DNA of 64,000 bases from Branchipolynoe longqiensis (lineage: Eukaryota; Annelida; Polychaeta; Phyllodocida; Polynoidae). Within the stretch, counting starts at the first letter, position 1, and every line of letters starts with the position of its first letter. A model generated the notes under the pieces. It was not told the origin of the DNA. It saw nothing but the letters and a program-made list of their open reading frames with translations, and searched no databases. The position numbers were made by a program, and so were the translations under genes. Location: assembly GCA_030323885.1 (NCBI GenBank), contig CM059188.1:117217974-117281973 (forward strand). Direction: 5' to 3'. Positions 31,470 through 42,130 of this stretch are shown here, piece after piece.

Positions 31470-31640
31470 TAAGACCTAGGTGTAAGCCAGCTGAGGTCAA
31501 GGCCAGTCCCTCACGTCTCAGCCAGCTCAGGTCAGGATCTAAGGCAGGGGTCAAGGCCAGCCTCTCAGACAGCTCAGGTCAGGATCTAGTGCTAAGGTCA
31601 AGATCAGCCTCTCAGCCAGCTCAGGTCAGGATCTAGTTGT
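31470..31640. repeat. ~50-60 bp tandem repeat (three-plus units)
   Basis: CAGCTCAGGTCAGGATCTA recurs at about 31524, 31571 and 31617. It alternates with GGTCAAGGCCAGCCTCTCAG-like blocks. An echo of the second block appears at 33711 (GAGGTCAAGGCCAGCAGCCC). Confidence 0.8.
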
Positions 31641-31744
31641 TAATTAGCGGTATTTTACATGCTAGAATCTTTATAGGAAATAGAACCCTAACTTCTGTGT
31701 GTGGAGGCCGGAAAGCACTAATGTATGATATTATTCAAGCGATG

Positions 31745-31822
31745 AGACGCTTACTATATCTGCTTACTATATCTGCTTACTATATCTGCTTACTATATCT
31801 GCTTACTATATCTGCTTACCAT
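31745..31822. repeat. 13-bp array GCTTACTATATCT
   Basis: Six perfect or near-perfect copies in a row; the last has CTTACCATATC. A poly-G run follows at 31878. Confidence 0.92.
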
Positions 31823-31956
31823 ATCAGATCCAAGAATTGGTAACCCAACAGAAATTAAGTGTATTAAAGTCTAGTAGGGGGGGGGGGGGGTGTAGCTGGC
31901 TCCTCCTGCTGGGCTGTCTCCAGGTCATCTGCCTGCCACCACGGTTGGTTGGTTTG

Positions 31957-32048
31957 GGGTGTTCGTAACCTTACGACAGTTACAGGTTGCAGAACTGCAA
32001 CATTATAGAGAGGCTCCGATAAATCGGCCCAATCTTTGGTTTGAAGAC
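31957..32048 (-). repeat. Dispersed hairpin repeat, copy 2 (inverted)
   Basis: The reverse of 20276-20374, with the GTTGCAG-TT-CTGCAAC stem intact and the second stem shortened by one pair. The flanks outside about 95 bp do not match the first copy. Confidence 0.7.
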
Positions 32049-32711
32049 TTGTCTTTGTAGAGGAAGTGGTCTTCGTAGAGGAAGTGTTATGAAGGCTGGC
32101 ACCACCCGCTGCCCAGCTCTTTTATTCAGATCGAACACATTCAAAATACAGGTACACAGTCACATGGCATTTCATTGGCTGAACTCCTCCAGTCAGTGGT
32201 GGGGGAGGCAGGGTGGGAGTGGGTGGACCCCCACCACTCCTGCCAGCCCCTTCCCCCCATGCTGGGTAAGGGGGTGGGGGGCCAACCCACCCACCCCAAG
32301 TCAGATACATATTTTTCCATCAAGTTCACCAATCACACTTACATGGGAATATCAACCCTATTTATCTTTACATAACACCAGTGGTCACAAGTCCTTAGAT
32401 TGGGACAACTCCAAAATAGTAGGAGTTTCTACATGCCTTACTTTGAGAATTACATATTGCATCAACTTTAGTTCAGCAAACTGCCACCAGGTAGGGCAGG
32501 GAGGGCTCACCACACACACACACACACTCCACCTCCCACCTCCAGCCTCCAGCCTGACACCTGGATTTGGCAGGTCCTGCAAACACACACACACACAACC
32601 CCCATGCATTGTCACCTGTGTGCTAACAGTCCCTCAGATACTGGCATCTGTAAATCATACCATAACAGGAACACAGACCTCAGTTTCTTCACAGACTATT
32701 TGTATGGGTGA
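32049..32711. other. Unassigned sequence with CA runs
   Basis: It contains two (CA)n tracts (32512-32527 and 32582-32599) and open frames without motifs. No element ends recognised. Confidence 0.4.
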
Positions 32712-32960
32712 AGAAAAGTGGCGTTCTCTGTGGTGGAGTGGTTAGAGTGTCTGACTTATTTCTAGGTCAGACTCCTAATCTGAGGGTCGGCGGTTCGATT
32801 CCCCGTGACCCAAGCTCTGCCAATTTGGATTTCCACCGCTGTGTATAACTTACAGCGTCATCAAAGGCCGGTTGCTCTCATACCATGTCTATGTGGTGTG
32901 GGAGGTTAAAAATCCCTTGGGTCGGTAAAAGTGTAGGCTCGGGCTTTCTATCGACCAGCA
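32712..32960 (+). mobile_element. SINE-A, 3'-truncated
   Basis: A well-kept head (TGTGGTGGAGTGGTTAGAGT, GGTTCGATTCC) and body run up to GGCTCGGGCTTTCTATCGAC. The sequence then diverges, so the last ~70 bp of the family are missing. Confidence 0.83.
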
Positions 32961-33059
32961 GTGGAATGAGGAAGACCAGTCGTCTATGACTGAAATTTCC
33001 CCTGCTTAAGCAACTAATGAACCAAAAAAAAACAAAAAAACACAGTCTGCAGCAACTGT

Positions 33060-33234
33060 ATATGAAGAGTTCAGGTGCAAAACCACGTAAGCGCCAATCC
33101 AAAAATGGAGAGAAACATTGGAATCAAACCTACAAAAAGCTTGAGCTTTAAACTTGTTTTCAGGTAAAACTTCTTTATTTAAACTCAAATTTTGTAATAG
33201 CGTTTATCTAGTTTTGCACCTGAACTCTTCATAT
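33060..33234 (+). mobile_element. Small TIR element (175 bp)
   Basis: ATATGAAGAGTTCAGGTGCA then AAAC at the left is repeated in perfect inverse at the right, giving 24-bp TIRs around a non-coding core. It is a MITE by structure. No other copy is seen in the window, so mobility is inferred. Confidence 0.7.
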
Positions 33235-33814
33235 GATGTCCTTAGTTTAAGCATTTACCTCACTTTTAGAATATATAATACCAACAGACTTCAATTCAGT
33301 AATACATGTAAATATACCAATACAGTAATTTTCCAGAGTTCTTATCTCCAGTGGTTATATTTGATGTGGAATCTTAGAACAATCTGATATTAATTATCAC
33401 TTCACTTAATATACATAATCTACCATGGTTTAACAACTTGGTTTGAATATTATGCATATGTGTTTACCAACATGATAGAATGAATAAGGTATTATTAGAG
33501 AGGTTTTATAGTGGTACTTATATGATTGGATATTATTATAATGACTTTATAGAAATAGCTGGATGATTTAAATATGATTAACACAATTTTCTTATATAAT
33601 CTTAATGCTTCACATATGAGTTTTGTGAAAGGGAGATATTTTAGAATTTATTTAAACTATTATTTATTTATGAACCAGACCTAAAAAGTAAGAATATTTT
33701 ACACAGTGCTGAGGTCAAGGCCAGCAGCCCTGCCTAGACGTCTAACACTAAAAGCATGTAGGTCTATTGTTCTAACGCCATCTGCTCATCTAATATCGTC
33801 CTGCGCCCGAGTCA
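33235..33814. other. Unassigned AT-rich sequence
   Basis: AT-rich and low in structure. No ends, SINE blocks or motifs seen. Confidence 0.4.
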
Positions 33815-34285
33815 GCAGCAGCACCACCAGCACCAGCACCAGCAGCACCAGCAGCACCAGCACCACCAGCACCACCAGCACCACCAGCACCACCAGCACC
33901 ACCAGCACCACCAGCACCACCAGCACCACCACCAGAAGCACCACAACCACCATACACCACCACCACCACACCACCACCACCACCACCACACCACCACCAC
34001 ACCACACCACCACCACCACACCACCACCACATGCCACCACACCAACACCACACCATCACACCACCACCACACCACCACCACACCACCACCACCACACCAC
34101 CATCACCACAACACCACCAACCACCACCACCACCACACAACCACCACCACACAACCACCACCACACCACCACCACCACCACACACCACCACCACCACCAC
34201 ACCACCACCACACCACCACACCACCACCACCACCACACCACCGCACCACCCCCTCCACACCACCACTACACCACCACCACCAACC
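33815..34285. repeat. CACCAGCAC then (CAC)n triplet arrays
   Basis: The left block is AGCACCACC/AGCACC nonamers; the right block is CACCACCACA with CATCAC variants. The triplet period gives a 275-codon open frame that is an artefact. Confidence 0.9.
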
Positions 34286-34594
34286 TTATCACGTGCCGCC
34301 ACGCCATAAAACTGACCAACAGTTTCCATAAAGCTCCCCCCCCCCCCGGCCCGTATCGATCCGCCCCCGCCCACAACCCACGCCCACCGCACCCCTCACG
34401 CCGCCCCCCGACTACCGCCCACCGCCATCGGCCGGCGGCGGCGACCCAGACAATGCTCATACGCTACTTGCATTTCACCAGATACCCCTTCACTACCCGG
34501 CCCCAGGGACCAGCGCTCTTTGTGGCGCGCTGATTGGCTGGCTGCTGCTCAGAACGAGGCTCCCACAAGGTGGATGCGAAAGAGGGGAGGGTGG

Positions 34595-35030
34595 GGTGTG
34601 TAGGTGGGAGGGGGGGGGGGGGGGAGAAAACACCAGGATGCATGGAACAGGAGGCGGGGGGGGGGGGGGGATGGGAGGGAGAGGGAAGGGGAGGGAGGGG
34701 AGGGGAGGGGAGGGGAGTGAGAAATAGCATGATTAGAGGAGTAGGGAGGGGAGGGAGAGGAGGGGAGGGGGTGAGAGAAGGGAGGGAAGAGGAAAGGAAA
34801 GAGAAAGAGGAGAAGGCGTGAGGAAAGAGAAGGGAGGGTAGGGGAGGGAAGAGGAGGAGGGGAGGGGAGGAGAGGGGAGAGGGAATGGGAGGTGAGGGCA
34901 GGGCAGGGCATGGGAGAAACATCACGATGAGAGGAGCAGGGAGGGGGTGGGGGGAGAGGGGAGGGGGTGATGGGGGAGGGGGAGAAACAGGGACGAGCAG
35001 AGAAAAGAGTGGCGATGGCGGGAAGGTGAG
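34595..35030. repeat. GGGGAGGGGA purine array
   Basis: GGGAGG and GGGGA units with several poly-G tracts run for over 400 bases, nearly all purine on the + strand. A separate poly-G run lies at 35119-35135. Confidence 0.88.
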
Positions 35031-35189
35031 GAGGATAAAGAGGGTTGTGTTCCATTGAAATGCATTTCCTTCAACAATAATGAATATATCATGGTGCTAA
35101 GTGGCATGTGTGTGTGTGTGGGGGGGGGGGGGGGACGGAGACAGACAAGGTGGGTGGGTAGTCACATAAAAGACATTTCCAAAGGAATG

Positions 35190-35720
35190 GACACATTGAG
35201 TAGCGAGTCTCAGGGGCGTAGTACAATTTTTCAAGTGACTGTTATAAACGATTTACTAAAGGAAAAAAAGTACAGAATTATTTGCTTACAGGAAATTAAT
35301 AAAATTGCAAGCACAATTTTTTTTTAATTGCATACTATGAAAGACTTAGTTGTTTAGTATGGGAAAGAAACATAACGCTGAGAGAAATTGTCCACACACG
35401 CTTACACAGCGTGACAATGTTGCTACACCCCTGGCTATCCACAAGACCAGTCCTGCCAGTACCATCAGAGTCCATTACTAAACAGCGAGGTGCACCGTGA
35501 GCTGCTTCCAATACCAACATCATTAGTTCTTTACTGCCGCTAAGCAAAAGAGTCAGCAGAGAAAAGATTGTCTCCTTCATCTACCAGTACCAGACTCTCT
35601 GACAGCAATTACGCACACATGTCCAACTACGCACACATGTACAAATTGGACTCATCAGTCATCGATGAGTTCACAACAAATGATGACTTGCAGTCATCAT
35701 CACCACCGATGGACAATAGA
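35190..35720 (+). pseudogene. LINE protein remnants
   Basis: A frame near 35240-35310 reads INDLLKEKKYRIICLQEIN, which resembles the first strand and catalytic Glu (QE) of an apurinic-type LINE endonuclease. Positions 35545-35720 match, base by base with gaps, the C2H2-ending LINE tail found at 29655-29800 (minus). The finger is destroyed here. The parts between are missing, so this is a deleted, decayed copy or two separate scraps. Confidence 0.45.
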
Positions 35721-35774
35721 AGATTGCCGCCGAGGGACGGGCTGGTGGCGGAAATCGTCTATAGTATAATCCAC

Positions 35775-36155
35775 CTGCTGCGGGGGAGAGGGGAGGGCGA
35801 GAGGGGAGTGGGGGAGGGGAGAGTGAGGGAGAGTGGGGAAGGGGAGAGTGAGGCAGAGTGGGGGAGAGTGGGGAGCAAGGTGAAGAGAGGCGAGGGGAGT
35901 GGGGGAGGAGAGAGTGAGGGAGAATGGAGAGGGTGAGAGGGGAGTGGGGGAGGGGAGAGTGGGGTACAGTGGGGGAGGGGAGAGTGAAGGAGAGTGAGAG
36001 AGGGCGAGAGGGGAAGGGGGAGGAGAGAGTGAGGGAGAGGGGAGAGGGTGAGATGGGAGTGCGGGAGGGGAGAGTGGGGGAGAGTGGGAGAGAGTGGGAG
36101 AGAGTGGGGGAGGGGAGAGTGAGGGAGAGTGGCGGAGGGGAGAGTGGGGGAGGAG
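35775..36155. repeat. GGAGAGTGAGGGAGA array (left part)
   Basis: Purine-rich GGGGAGAGTG(A/G)GGGA units. The array is interrupted at 36156 by a LINE 3' end and resumes at 36780. Confidence 0.88.
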
Positions 36156-36779
36156 ACTACCAACTAACCACTAATTTTCACTAACAACTAACAGGTAACC
36201 CCCACCCACTGCCTCACTAATCCCATCCTCACTTCACTTCTTCCTCTGGCCTTGGCCGGACTTACTGTGCATGCCGGTGAATCTGGAGGGACTGAAGTTT
36301 GGATCCTGGCCGAGTCAAACCAATGACTTATAAAATAGGTCCCTGTTGCTGCTCGGCGCTTGGTGTTATGAGGTCAGGACAGGGACTGGCCGCACAGTGT
36401 CAAGATAATGTGACTGTGTGGGACATCAGGTCATAGTGCTGGCAGCCTGATTTCCCAGTTGGGCAGCACTATAAATTCGCCATGAGCACACGCTGTCACA
36501 AGTCAGTCCACATGCTGGTTTGGCCTAGGGTCTTACTTGGGTGTAAAACTACACCAACCACCCAGCCTCCCCCGGCCCTCTCAGAGGACTGTAGTTGGGC
36601 TCTTAGGCTGCCTTTTTCCTTCCTTGCCTGCCCCCGCCCCCCAATTTCTGTGACCACTACTCATCAGAAGCCAACTCCTGACCACATGGGACTGCTTTCA
36701 GAGGTGCCCATACAGTGCTGCAGATTTGCAGCCTTCAGCGCACCAATGCAACTGAAAACTCCCAAAAAACAAACGAGAC
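36156..36779 (+). mobile_element. I/Nimb-like LINE 3' end inserted in a minisatellite
   Basis: It begins ACCAACTAACCACTAATTTT, a point in the LINE 3' UTR. It carries the embedded SINE-B-like body (about 36245-36545) and ends ACTGAAAACTCCCAAAAAAC. GAGACT is present on both sides (about 36151-36156 and 36775-36780) and the purine array continues beyond it. It is therefore a truncated retrotransposition event into the array. Confidence 0.8.
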
Positions 36780-36870
36780 TGAGGGGAGTGGGGGAGGAAA
36801 GTGGGGGAGAGTGAGGGAGGGCGAGAGGGGAGTGGGGGAGGAGAGTGAGGGAGAGGGAGAGAGGGCAGCA
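36780..36870. repeat. GGAGAGTGAGGGAGA array (right part)
   Basis: Continuation of the 35775-36155 array after the LINE insertion, with the same GGGGGAGGAGAGTGAGGG units. Confidence 0.85.
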
Positions 36871-36877
36871 GCTCACT

Positions 36878-36956
36878 GTGTCGGCACAATGACCTGATAT
36901 CCCACTTAGTCACATTATCCTGACATTGAGCTAACCTGTTCTAGCTCTACCTTTAA
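36878..36956 (-). mobile_element. SINE-B fragment, minus strand
   Basis: CACAATGACCTGATATCCCA, TCACATTATCCTGACATTGA and CTCTACCTTTAATG match reversed SINE-B. It stops at the same TTAATG site where a gypsy LTR begins, so the LTR element appears to have landed in it. Confidence 0.65.
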
Positions 36957-37091
36957 TGATGTGGACACGTTGGAGTCTGATTAATGAGTGTTTATTAGGT
37001 TTCAATATCAGCCCGGTGCCCCTATCGGGACCCGCATCATACCGGCATCTGTGGGCTAATTAGTTATGCGCACACGCATTACATAATTACA
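36957..37091 (-). mobile_element. Gypsy 3' LTR (short, ~135 bp)
   Basis: On the minus strand the LTR begins TGTAATTATGTAATGCG and ends CAACGTGTCCACATCA. AATAAA lies about 30 bp before the end as a polyadenylation signal. It is preceded by a polypurine tract GTGAAAGGGAGA (37092-37103). These are the expected 3' LTR landmarks for the minus-strand gypsy pieces to the right. A matching 17-18 bp LTR end is seen at about 44120 but the rest of that LTR is not recognisable. Confidence 0.6.
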
Positions 37092-38182
37092 TCTCCCTTT
37101 CACAGGAACCGTCATGCAATTGTACATGGTAGTCAATTGACTGAGTATGTACTAACATAACTGACAGACTGCTATAGTGCACCTGGTCGTGCTTGAATGT
37201 TCATGTTTCATTTGCTGCAATAAAACATAGTCACACAATATTCAAATGTCTGGATGTATTCTGGAACAAAACATGTCCGGTCAAGAGCGATATACAATGC
37301 TACAGGCATAGCGTCTTATATAATATTTTGTGTCTGTTTGCTGAAATAAATACTTGTCTTGAATAAATATGTTTAGTCTTCTTTGGCTTTGTTACAGTCT
37401 CTGAGTGTCCCTTATATGTAATCAGCTGATAGCCAGTGCTGGCTTTATAGTCCAATAGCTGAGTATGCTTTAGCCAATTTATAAAGGATACATTTAATGA
37501 GCATGCACGTCTTAAATGAACATCGAGATTACATTGTTTCGTTTTCGGGTCGGTTTCATATAATGTGAGACTTTCCCACAGTGTGCTCCAAGTGAGCAGT
37601 CGTGTTTCCGTTTCGCATCTCTCACTGAGAGCCTGGTCTACCTTATCTCCTTTTTAAGGAGGCTTTCTTATTGATAAGGCTGTCGATTTGGGTTTCTTAT
37701 CTGTCATGGGTGTGTGTGTTTCGCCTTAATGGCTATTGGCTCGGTCACTCCCTGCCTCCTTATCTTTATGCTTTCATTAATTTCTATTATGTTACATTAA
37801 TGGTGATACGTGTTTCGCTTTTACTTGTTTTAATGGCAGTTTAATCATGTTATTCCCATGCGTTCTAGAAGTCTTATTTGACTACCATATCTTGTTCTAT
37901 ATAAGTTAATTTTGTCTGGTTGCTGGTTGTCATTGTTTTCAACTACTTTAAATGTGTATTCAATTTCTCTGTACTGTGTTGTTTTCTGTGTTAGTTATTT
38001 CGTAGTCTCTGTCTCTGTTGTTATGTGTCATGATGCCCATTCTTTTTTGTGGTTTAGGTATTTTACTTTGTTCCCGATGTTTAGCAGTTTGTGTGTTTCT
38101 TTTGTTCTTTTGTCAAATTTTTTTTTTTTTGCTGATTTATTATTATTTGATTTGTTTTAGATTTCTGTGGTTTCGGTTTCAA
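37092..38182 (-). mobile_element. Gypsy 3' region, unreadable
   Basis: T-rich on the + strand, between the polypurine tract and the integrase. I see no intact frame or envelope-like motif. It is probably decayed 3' pol and untranslated sequence. Confidence 0.45.
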
Positions 38183-38790
38183 TTATTTTGCTTCTGTCGG
38201 GAGTTTTGATTTTAGTTTTCGAATCATGAGTAGTTGTGCTGGTGATACATTCATGCCTGTCAAGGGTGTATTTCTGTAGTTTAAGAGTGCGATGTTCACG
38301 TCTGTGTTGTCAAGCTTGGCCTTTTTTATCATTCTCTTTGCTGTCTGTACATATCTTTCTACCTGTCCGTTGCTTTGTGGGTACATTGGGTTCGAGAAGC
38401 AGTGCATGAAATTGTATTCTTTCGTAAATTGTTTATATTCTCCGCTTGAGAACTGCGGACCATTGTCTGATACTACCATGTGTGATATGCCGTAATGGCC
38501 GAATACTGATTTCAATTCTTTTATTGTATTTTTACTTGACTTGTCATTTCAATTTTTAATAGTAGTTTACAATTAATAAGAATGTTTCATCCTTTATCTG
38601 GAAGAAATTGATGCCAATTTTGTAAAACGGTATGTCGGGTATTTCGTGATTGAGTAGTGGTTTAGATTGCTTGAAATTTCTGAAACATTGGCAAATTTGA
38701 TACTTGGCCACGTTATCTTCGATTTGCTTGTCTATTCCAGGCCAAAACATATAATCTCCCGATTTCGTCCACTCACGCTATGAGGTTGAG
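38183..38790 (-). pseudogene. Ty3/gypsy integrase, inactive
   Basis: Two minus-strand segments read as an integrase. The first (38556-38750) has MFWPGIDKQIEDNVAKYQIC and runs into the core strand GINFFQIKDETFLLIVNYY. The second (38183-38515) has VVSDNGPQFSSGEY and YPQSNGQVERYVQT, the second Asp and the Glu of the DDE triad. The first catalytic Asp is replaced by Asn (GINFF) and one Cys of the zinc finger is Tyr. A frameshift with stop separates the segments near 38520-38555. It is non-functional. Confidence 0.85.
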
Positions 38791-38826
38791 TTTGACACAC
38801 ACCTCTTTGCCAAGGATGGGGTTGCC

Positions 38827-40890
38827 CTATTTCATCACTTGGAAATGTAGCTGCCTGTCATTCACCTTGATGGCTGCCTCACCTTCTGGGCTGATCTTCT
38901 CGCCCGAGTAGGTGATGAGGCGGCACATTGTCGGTTGTATTGCTATGTTCCGCATCCTTTTAATCAGTCCGATGGGTATGATATTGGTCTCCGATCTAGT
39001 GTCTAGTTTGAACCGTATGCTGTACATTGGTGCCCATGCTGGATATCCATATCCTAGCTCGCATCTCACCAGGGATGTGTATAGCTTGGTCAGACTGACT
39101 TCATCCAGGTATTTGAAAGTAAGTCTTATGAGGCCGAGTGTTCTATTGGCTTTCCCAGCCTGTGTCTCACAATGAATAGAGAAGGTCAGGCTCGGGTCTA
39201 TCCAGACTCCCAAGTCTTTTTCGAGATCCATGCTCTGCAACTCTATCTGTTCCCTTGCAGCTGTAGACATTTTATATTTTGCCCTCTGATTGCTTCGTCT
39301 GAGGTGGAGCACTTTGCATTTGTGGGGGTTAAATCTTAACTGCCATGTATCAGCCCATGCTTGTAGGTTATTCAGGTCGTCTTGCAGTCTAGCTACATCA
39401 GACTCGGCTTTGATATGCGTGAATAGTTTTGAGTCATCCGCAAAGATCTGGATGCATGTGTGTACCATGTCAGGCATCTCATTAACGAAAATGACAAATA
39501 ATAGCGGCCCTAATATGCTGCCCTGTGGGATACCGCTGAGAACTGCAGCTATGGCTGACAAATATCCTCTGATAGATACTTGTTGGTGTCCGCCCCTGAG
39601 AAAGTCTGGTACCCACTTCCACAATTCTCCCTTGATGCCGTACTTGTCCAGCTTCATTAGCAATCTCTCATGTGGGTCTGAGTCAAAGCACTTTGAGAAG
39701 TTTAAGTAGACAGCATGTACATCACCTCCACCATCCATGATCTCTGTCCAGTGGTCCTGTGTTGCGAGTAGTTGGGTGATACATGATCTCTCTTTGATGT
39801 ACGCGTGTTGACAAGATGATAGCAGCTCGTTTTTGACCAGGTGTTCTATGATTACGTCGCATATGATCTGCTCCATCACTTTGCATGCTACTGAAGTCAA
39901 GCTTACTGGTCGATAGTTTGATGGTCTGAGTCGGCTGCTTTTCTTGTGTATTGGTGACACTCAACCCGTTTTCCATTCCTTAGGGAGGATCCCATGTTTT
40001 AGTGACGATCTATATACATGGCAGAGTGGTTCTGCTGACTGGTCTTTGAGCTCTCGTAGAATTCTAGGGTGCATTCCGTCTAATCCTGGTGACTTGAACG
40101 GGTAGAGCTTCTCCAGTTTCTTATTCACCATATCTGAAGTGGTGAGGAAGTCAGTCAGTGGATGGTCGTAGTTCCTTTCATCGAACACTGGCATGTTCGT
40201 TAGGTCTTCATCCGTGAATACTGAGGAGAAGAACCGGTTCATCAGATTGGCTTTCTCTTTGTCATCTGTTATTAGGTTGCCGCCATCATCGGTCAGGTTT
40301 ATGATCCTCACCCTAGTCCTCATCTTGGATTGTGCATACTTGTAGAATGCTTTTGGGTTTGTCCTTGCCTCGCTTGCGATTCTTTTCTCAGAGTCCTTTT
40401 CTGCTTGTCTACATGCCCACTTTGCTGGATTTCTGGCCTTGGCGTATGTGAGGTAATCCCTTCCGTCTCCAGAACTTGTCCATGTCCTAAACGTGTTCTT
40501 CTTCTCATTCACCTCATCTCTAGCTTTGGCCGTCATATATGGCAGTCTTTTCTTCCGATTGTGTGTCAGTCTGGTTTTCGGTATGAACTGGTCCATGAGC
40601 TCTTTAACGTTGTTGGTTATTGTTCTCCATGCAGTTTCTATGCTTGTATCTGGTGGTATTTCCCAACACATGCTGTCCGCTTTATCTCTCATATTCATGT
40701 AGTCACCTTTGTGGTAGATGTACTTTGCTTGATGATTCACAGGTGTTTCTACATAGCAGTTGAAGTCAAAGTTTATACAGACGTGGTGGCTTTTCCCGAT
40801 CGGTGCATTGAGCTCTATGTTGTCCACCCTGCCCTCCTCATTTGTGATGAGTAGGTCCAATGTGTTAGGCTTTTGACTACCTTGGTAGTG
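38827..40890 (-). pseudogene. CR1-like reverse transcriptase
   Basis: Reading from 40890: a linker with THNRKKRLPYMTAKARDEV, then FKSPGLDGMHPRILRELKDQ (RT motif 1-2 region), EWKTG-stop at 39961, SPIHKKSSRLRPSNYRPVSL, YLNFSKCFDSDPHERLL, SGIPQGSILGPLLFVIFVNE, and FADDSK, the catalytic YADD-type box with both Asp present at about 39431-39445. After FADD comes LEKDLGVWIDPSLTFSIHC. The single TGA between motif 2 and the SPIHKK block breaks the frame. YLNFSK has Asn where Asp is expected in the first catalytic motif. So it is dead twice over. Confidence 0.85.
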
Positions 40891-40947
40891 CCGTCCTGAT
40901 ATGACCTTAGATGTTGCTAGGATGTAAAACAACAACAAACAAACAAA
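40891..40947 (+). mobile_element. SINE-B tail inserted in the CR1 LINE
   Basis: CCGTCCTGATATGACCTTAG then ATGTTGCTAGGATGTAAAAC(AAC)n is the last ~57 bp of SINE-B. It is flanked by CCTTGGTAGTG (40880-40890) and CCTCGGTAGTG (40948-40958), an 11-bp target duplication with one change. The CR1 frame resumes after it. A severely 5'-truncated SINE copy. Confidence 0.88.
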
Positions 40948-41195
40948 CCTCGGTAGTGGGTTGGGTCCCTTACATGCTGGTATAAAAAACAGTCTCTCAG
41001 GCACTCCATAAACCTTGATGCCACATTGTTAACATCTGCTGGTTTTGTTTCAGTTCTCCAGTTGATATCGGAATAATTAAAGTCACCCATTATTAGTAGA
41101 TGGGATGATTTTATGTCGTTCGCTTTGTGTATCAGACTTCTGAGGCGATCGTGGTTCTCGGGTGGGCTGTTTGGTGATCTGTAGTCAGCCACAGG
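40948..41195 (-). pseudogene. CR1-like endonuclease C-terminal part
   Basis: The frame includes SSHLLIMGDFNYSDINW, the GDFN box of apurinic-type LINE endonucleases, and ends at RDPTHYRG where the SINE-B tail interrupts it. It continues beyond the SINE with PNTLDLLITNEEGRVDNI (LDL) and IGKSHHVCINF, the latter in place of the usual SDH box. Confidence 0.8.
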
Positions 41196-41229
41196 CTCCG
41201 TCGTGTCCCTGGGGGGGCGGTTCGGTCTG

Positions 41230-41445
41230 TGGCCTGGGTCGGGTGGTGTTGACCACCCTTCCTCGGCGGATGATCCAATGGGCGTCCTCTCGGCTTTGTC
41301 TGGCCTCGGCCCTGCGGGCTTTCAGCTCTTCTCAGAGTTTCTTGTCTTCTTGCCTCTCAGTGTATGTCATGTCCTTCTTGATATACACTTCGGTGAGAAG
41401 TTGGTCGTCGGAGCGTGCCAGACTCTTCGCGTTCCTCACATTCCC
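41230..41445 (-). pseudogene. CR1-like ORF1 protein C-terminus
   Basis: The frame reads SDDQLLTEVYIKKDMTYTER, then a stop, then EELKARRAEARQSREDAHWI and RRGRVVN. A hydrophobic-KKDMT segment followed by Arg/Glu-rich helix and IRRGRVV is the usual end of CR1/L2-type ORF1 proteins. A TGA lies between QEDKKL and EELKA. Confidence 0.55.
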
Positions 41446-42120
41446 ATTGCGTGTTGATATCCACATTTTCCACATTGTATCGACTGTCTGTTTTGTGTGT
41501 CGCGTTGTGTCCAATTACTTGTGTTTCTCCACTGGGGCTTTACTATGTGGTCTACTCAGGCTTCTGCTCCTTCTTCTTTGTCTTTGTTTAGCTGTTTGCC
41601 GGTGGGTTCAATCAGTTGGCATGTCTCAATGCAGCGATCAAGTGTAAGCTTTGGCGTCTGTAGTAGTAGATCCCATAGCTTGTTGTTTTTCACTCAGCAA
41701 ACAATCCTCTCGCAAAGCATGGACTCTTCCTTGTCACCTTAGTCACAATACATGATTCTGATCTTCAGTTTGCATATAAATGTGTCCATGTTCTCATCAC
41801 TCTGATTGTACAAATTGAACTGATACCGAACTACTGTAATGTTTGTCTTGCCCTCGCAGTATGTTTCAAATGCCTTTATGAGGGTCACTATCTGATCCTG
41901 TTCCGGTACTTGGATTTTCATTGTTCAGTATACTTTCTGTGCCTCAAGGCCCGCCATGTATAGAAATATGGAGCACTGTACCTTCTCAGCTTTGTTGATC
42001 ACACCTGCAGCTTTTGCATATATTTGATATGCACTTAGCCAGGTTTTCCAGGTCATGGCCATGTTCTTCTGCAAGTTTAGTGGTGCTGGCGGCTTCAGCC
42101 CCGATAACACCATGTTGCTT
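41446..42120 (-). pseudogene. Ty3/gypsy gag, inactive
   Basis: It starts at an ATG near 42113 with MVLSGLKPPAPLNLQKNMAM, then TWKTWLSAYQIYAKAAGVIN and FLYMAGLEAQKVY, a stop, and MKIQVPEQDQIVTLIKAFET with YCEGKTNITVVRYQFNLYNQ. It breaks off at a partial zinc knuckle (CGKCGYQHAMGM) where the CR1 begins. The W-x2-W-x3-Y pattern and Y-EGK-N-T-RY-F-YNQ block resemble mag-type gypsy gag. The same block recurs at 57893-58062. Several stops are present. Confidence 0.75.
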
Positions 42121-42130
42121 TGTTAGGCCG

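Larger units (their letters stand above)
38800..41445 (-). mobile_element. CR1-like LINE inside the gypsy element
   Basis: In 5'-3' order on the minus strand: C-terminal part of an ORF1 protein (41445-41230), C-terminal part of the endonuclease (41195-40950), linker and reverse transcriptase (40890-38827), then a short tail. Most of the endonuclease is missing between ORF1 and its C-terminus. The element separates gypsy gag (right) from integrase (left), and gypsy protease, RT and RNase H are absent. Insertion was therefore accompanied or followed by loss of about 2-3 kb of pol. Confidence 0.75.

Noticed and set aside
35335..35580. 81-codon minus-strand frame as a gene
   Set aside because: It is antisense to a degraded LINE C-terminus whose homologue at 29655 shows the true strand.
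41203..41457. Plus-strand frame at the CR1/gag boundary as a gene
   Set aside because: It is the complement of the CR1 ORF1 C-terminus, which has a clear motif on the minus strand.
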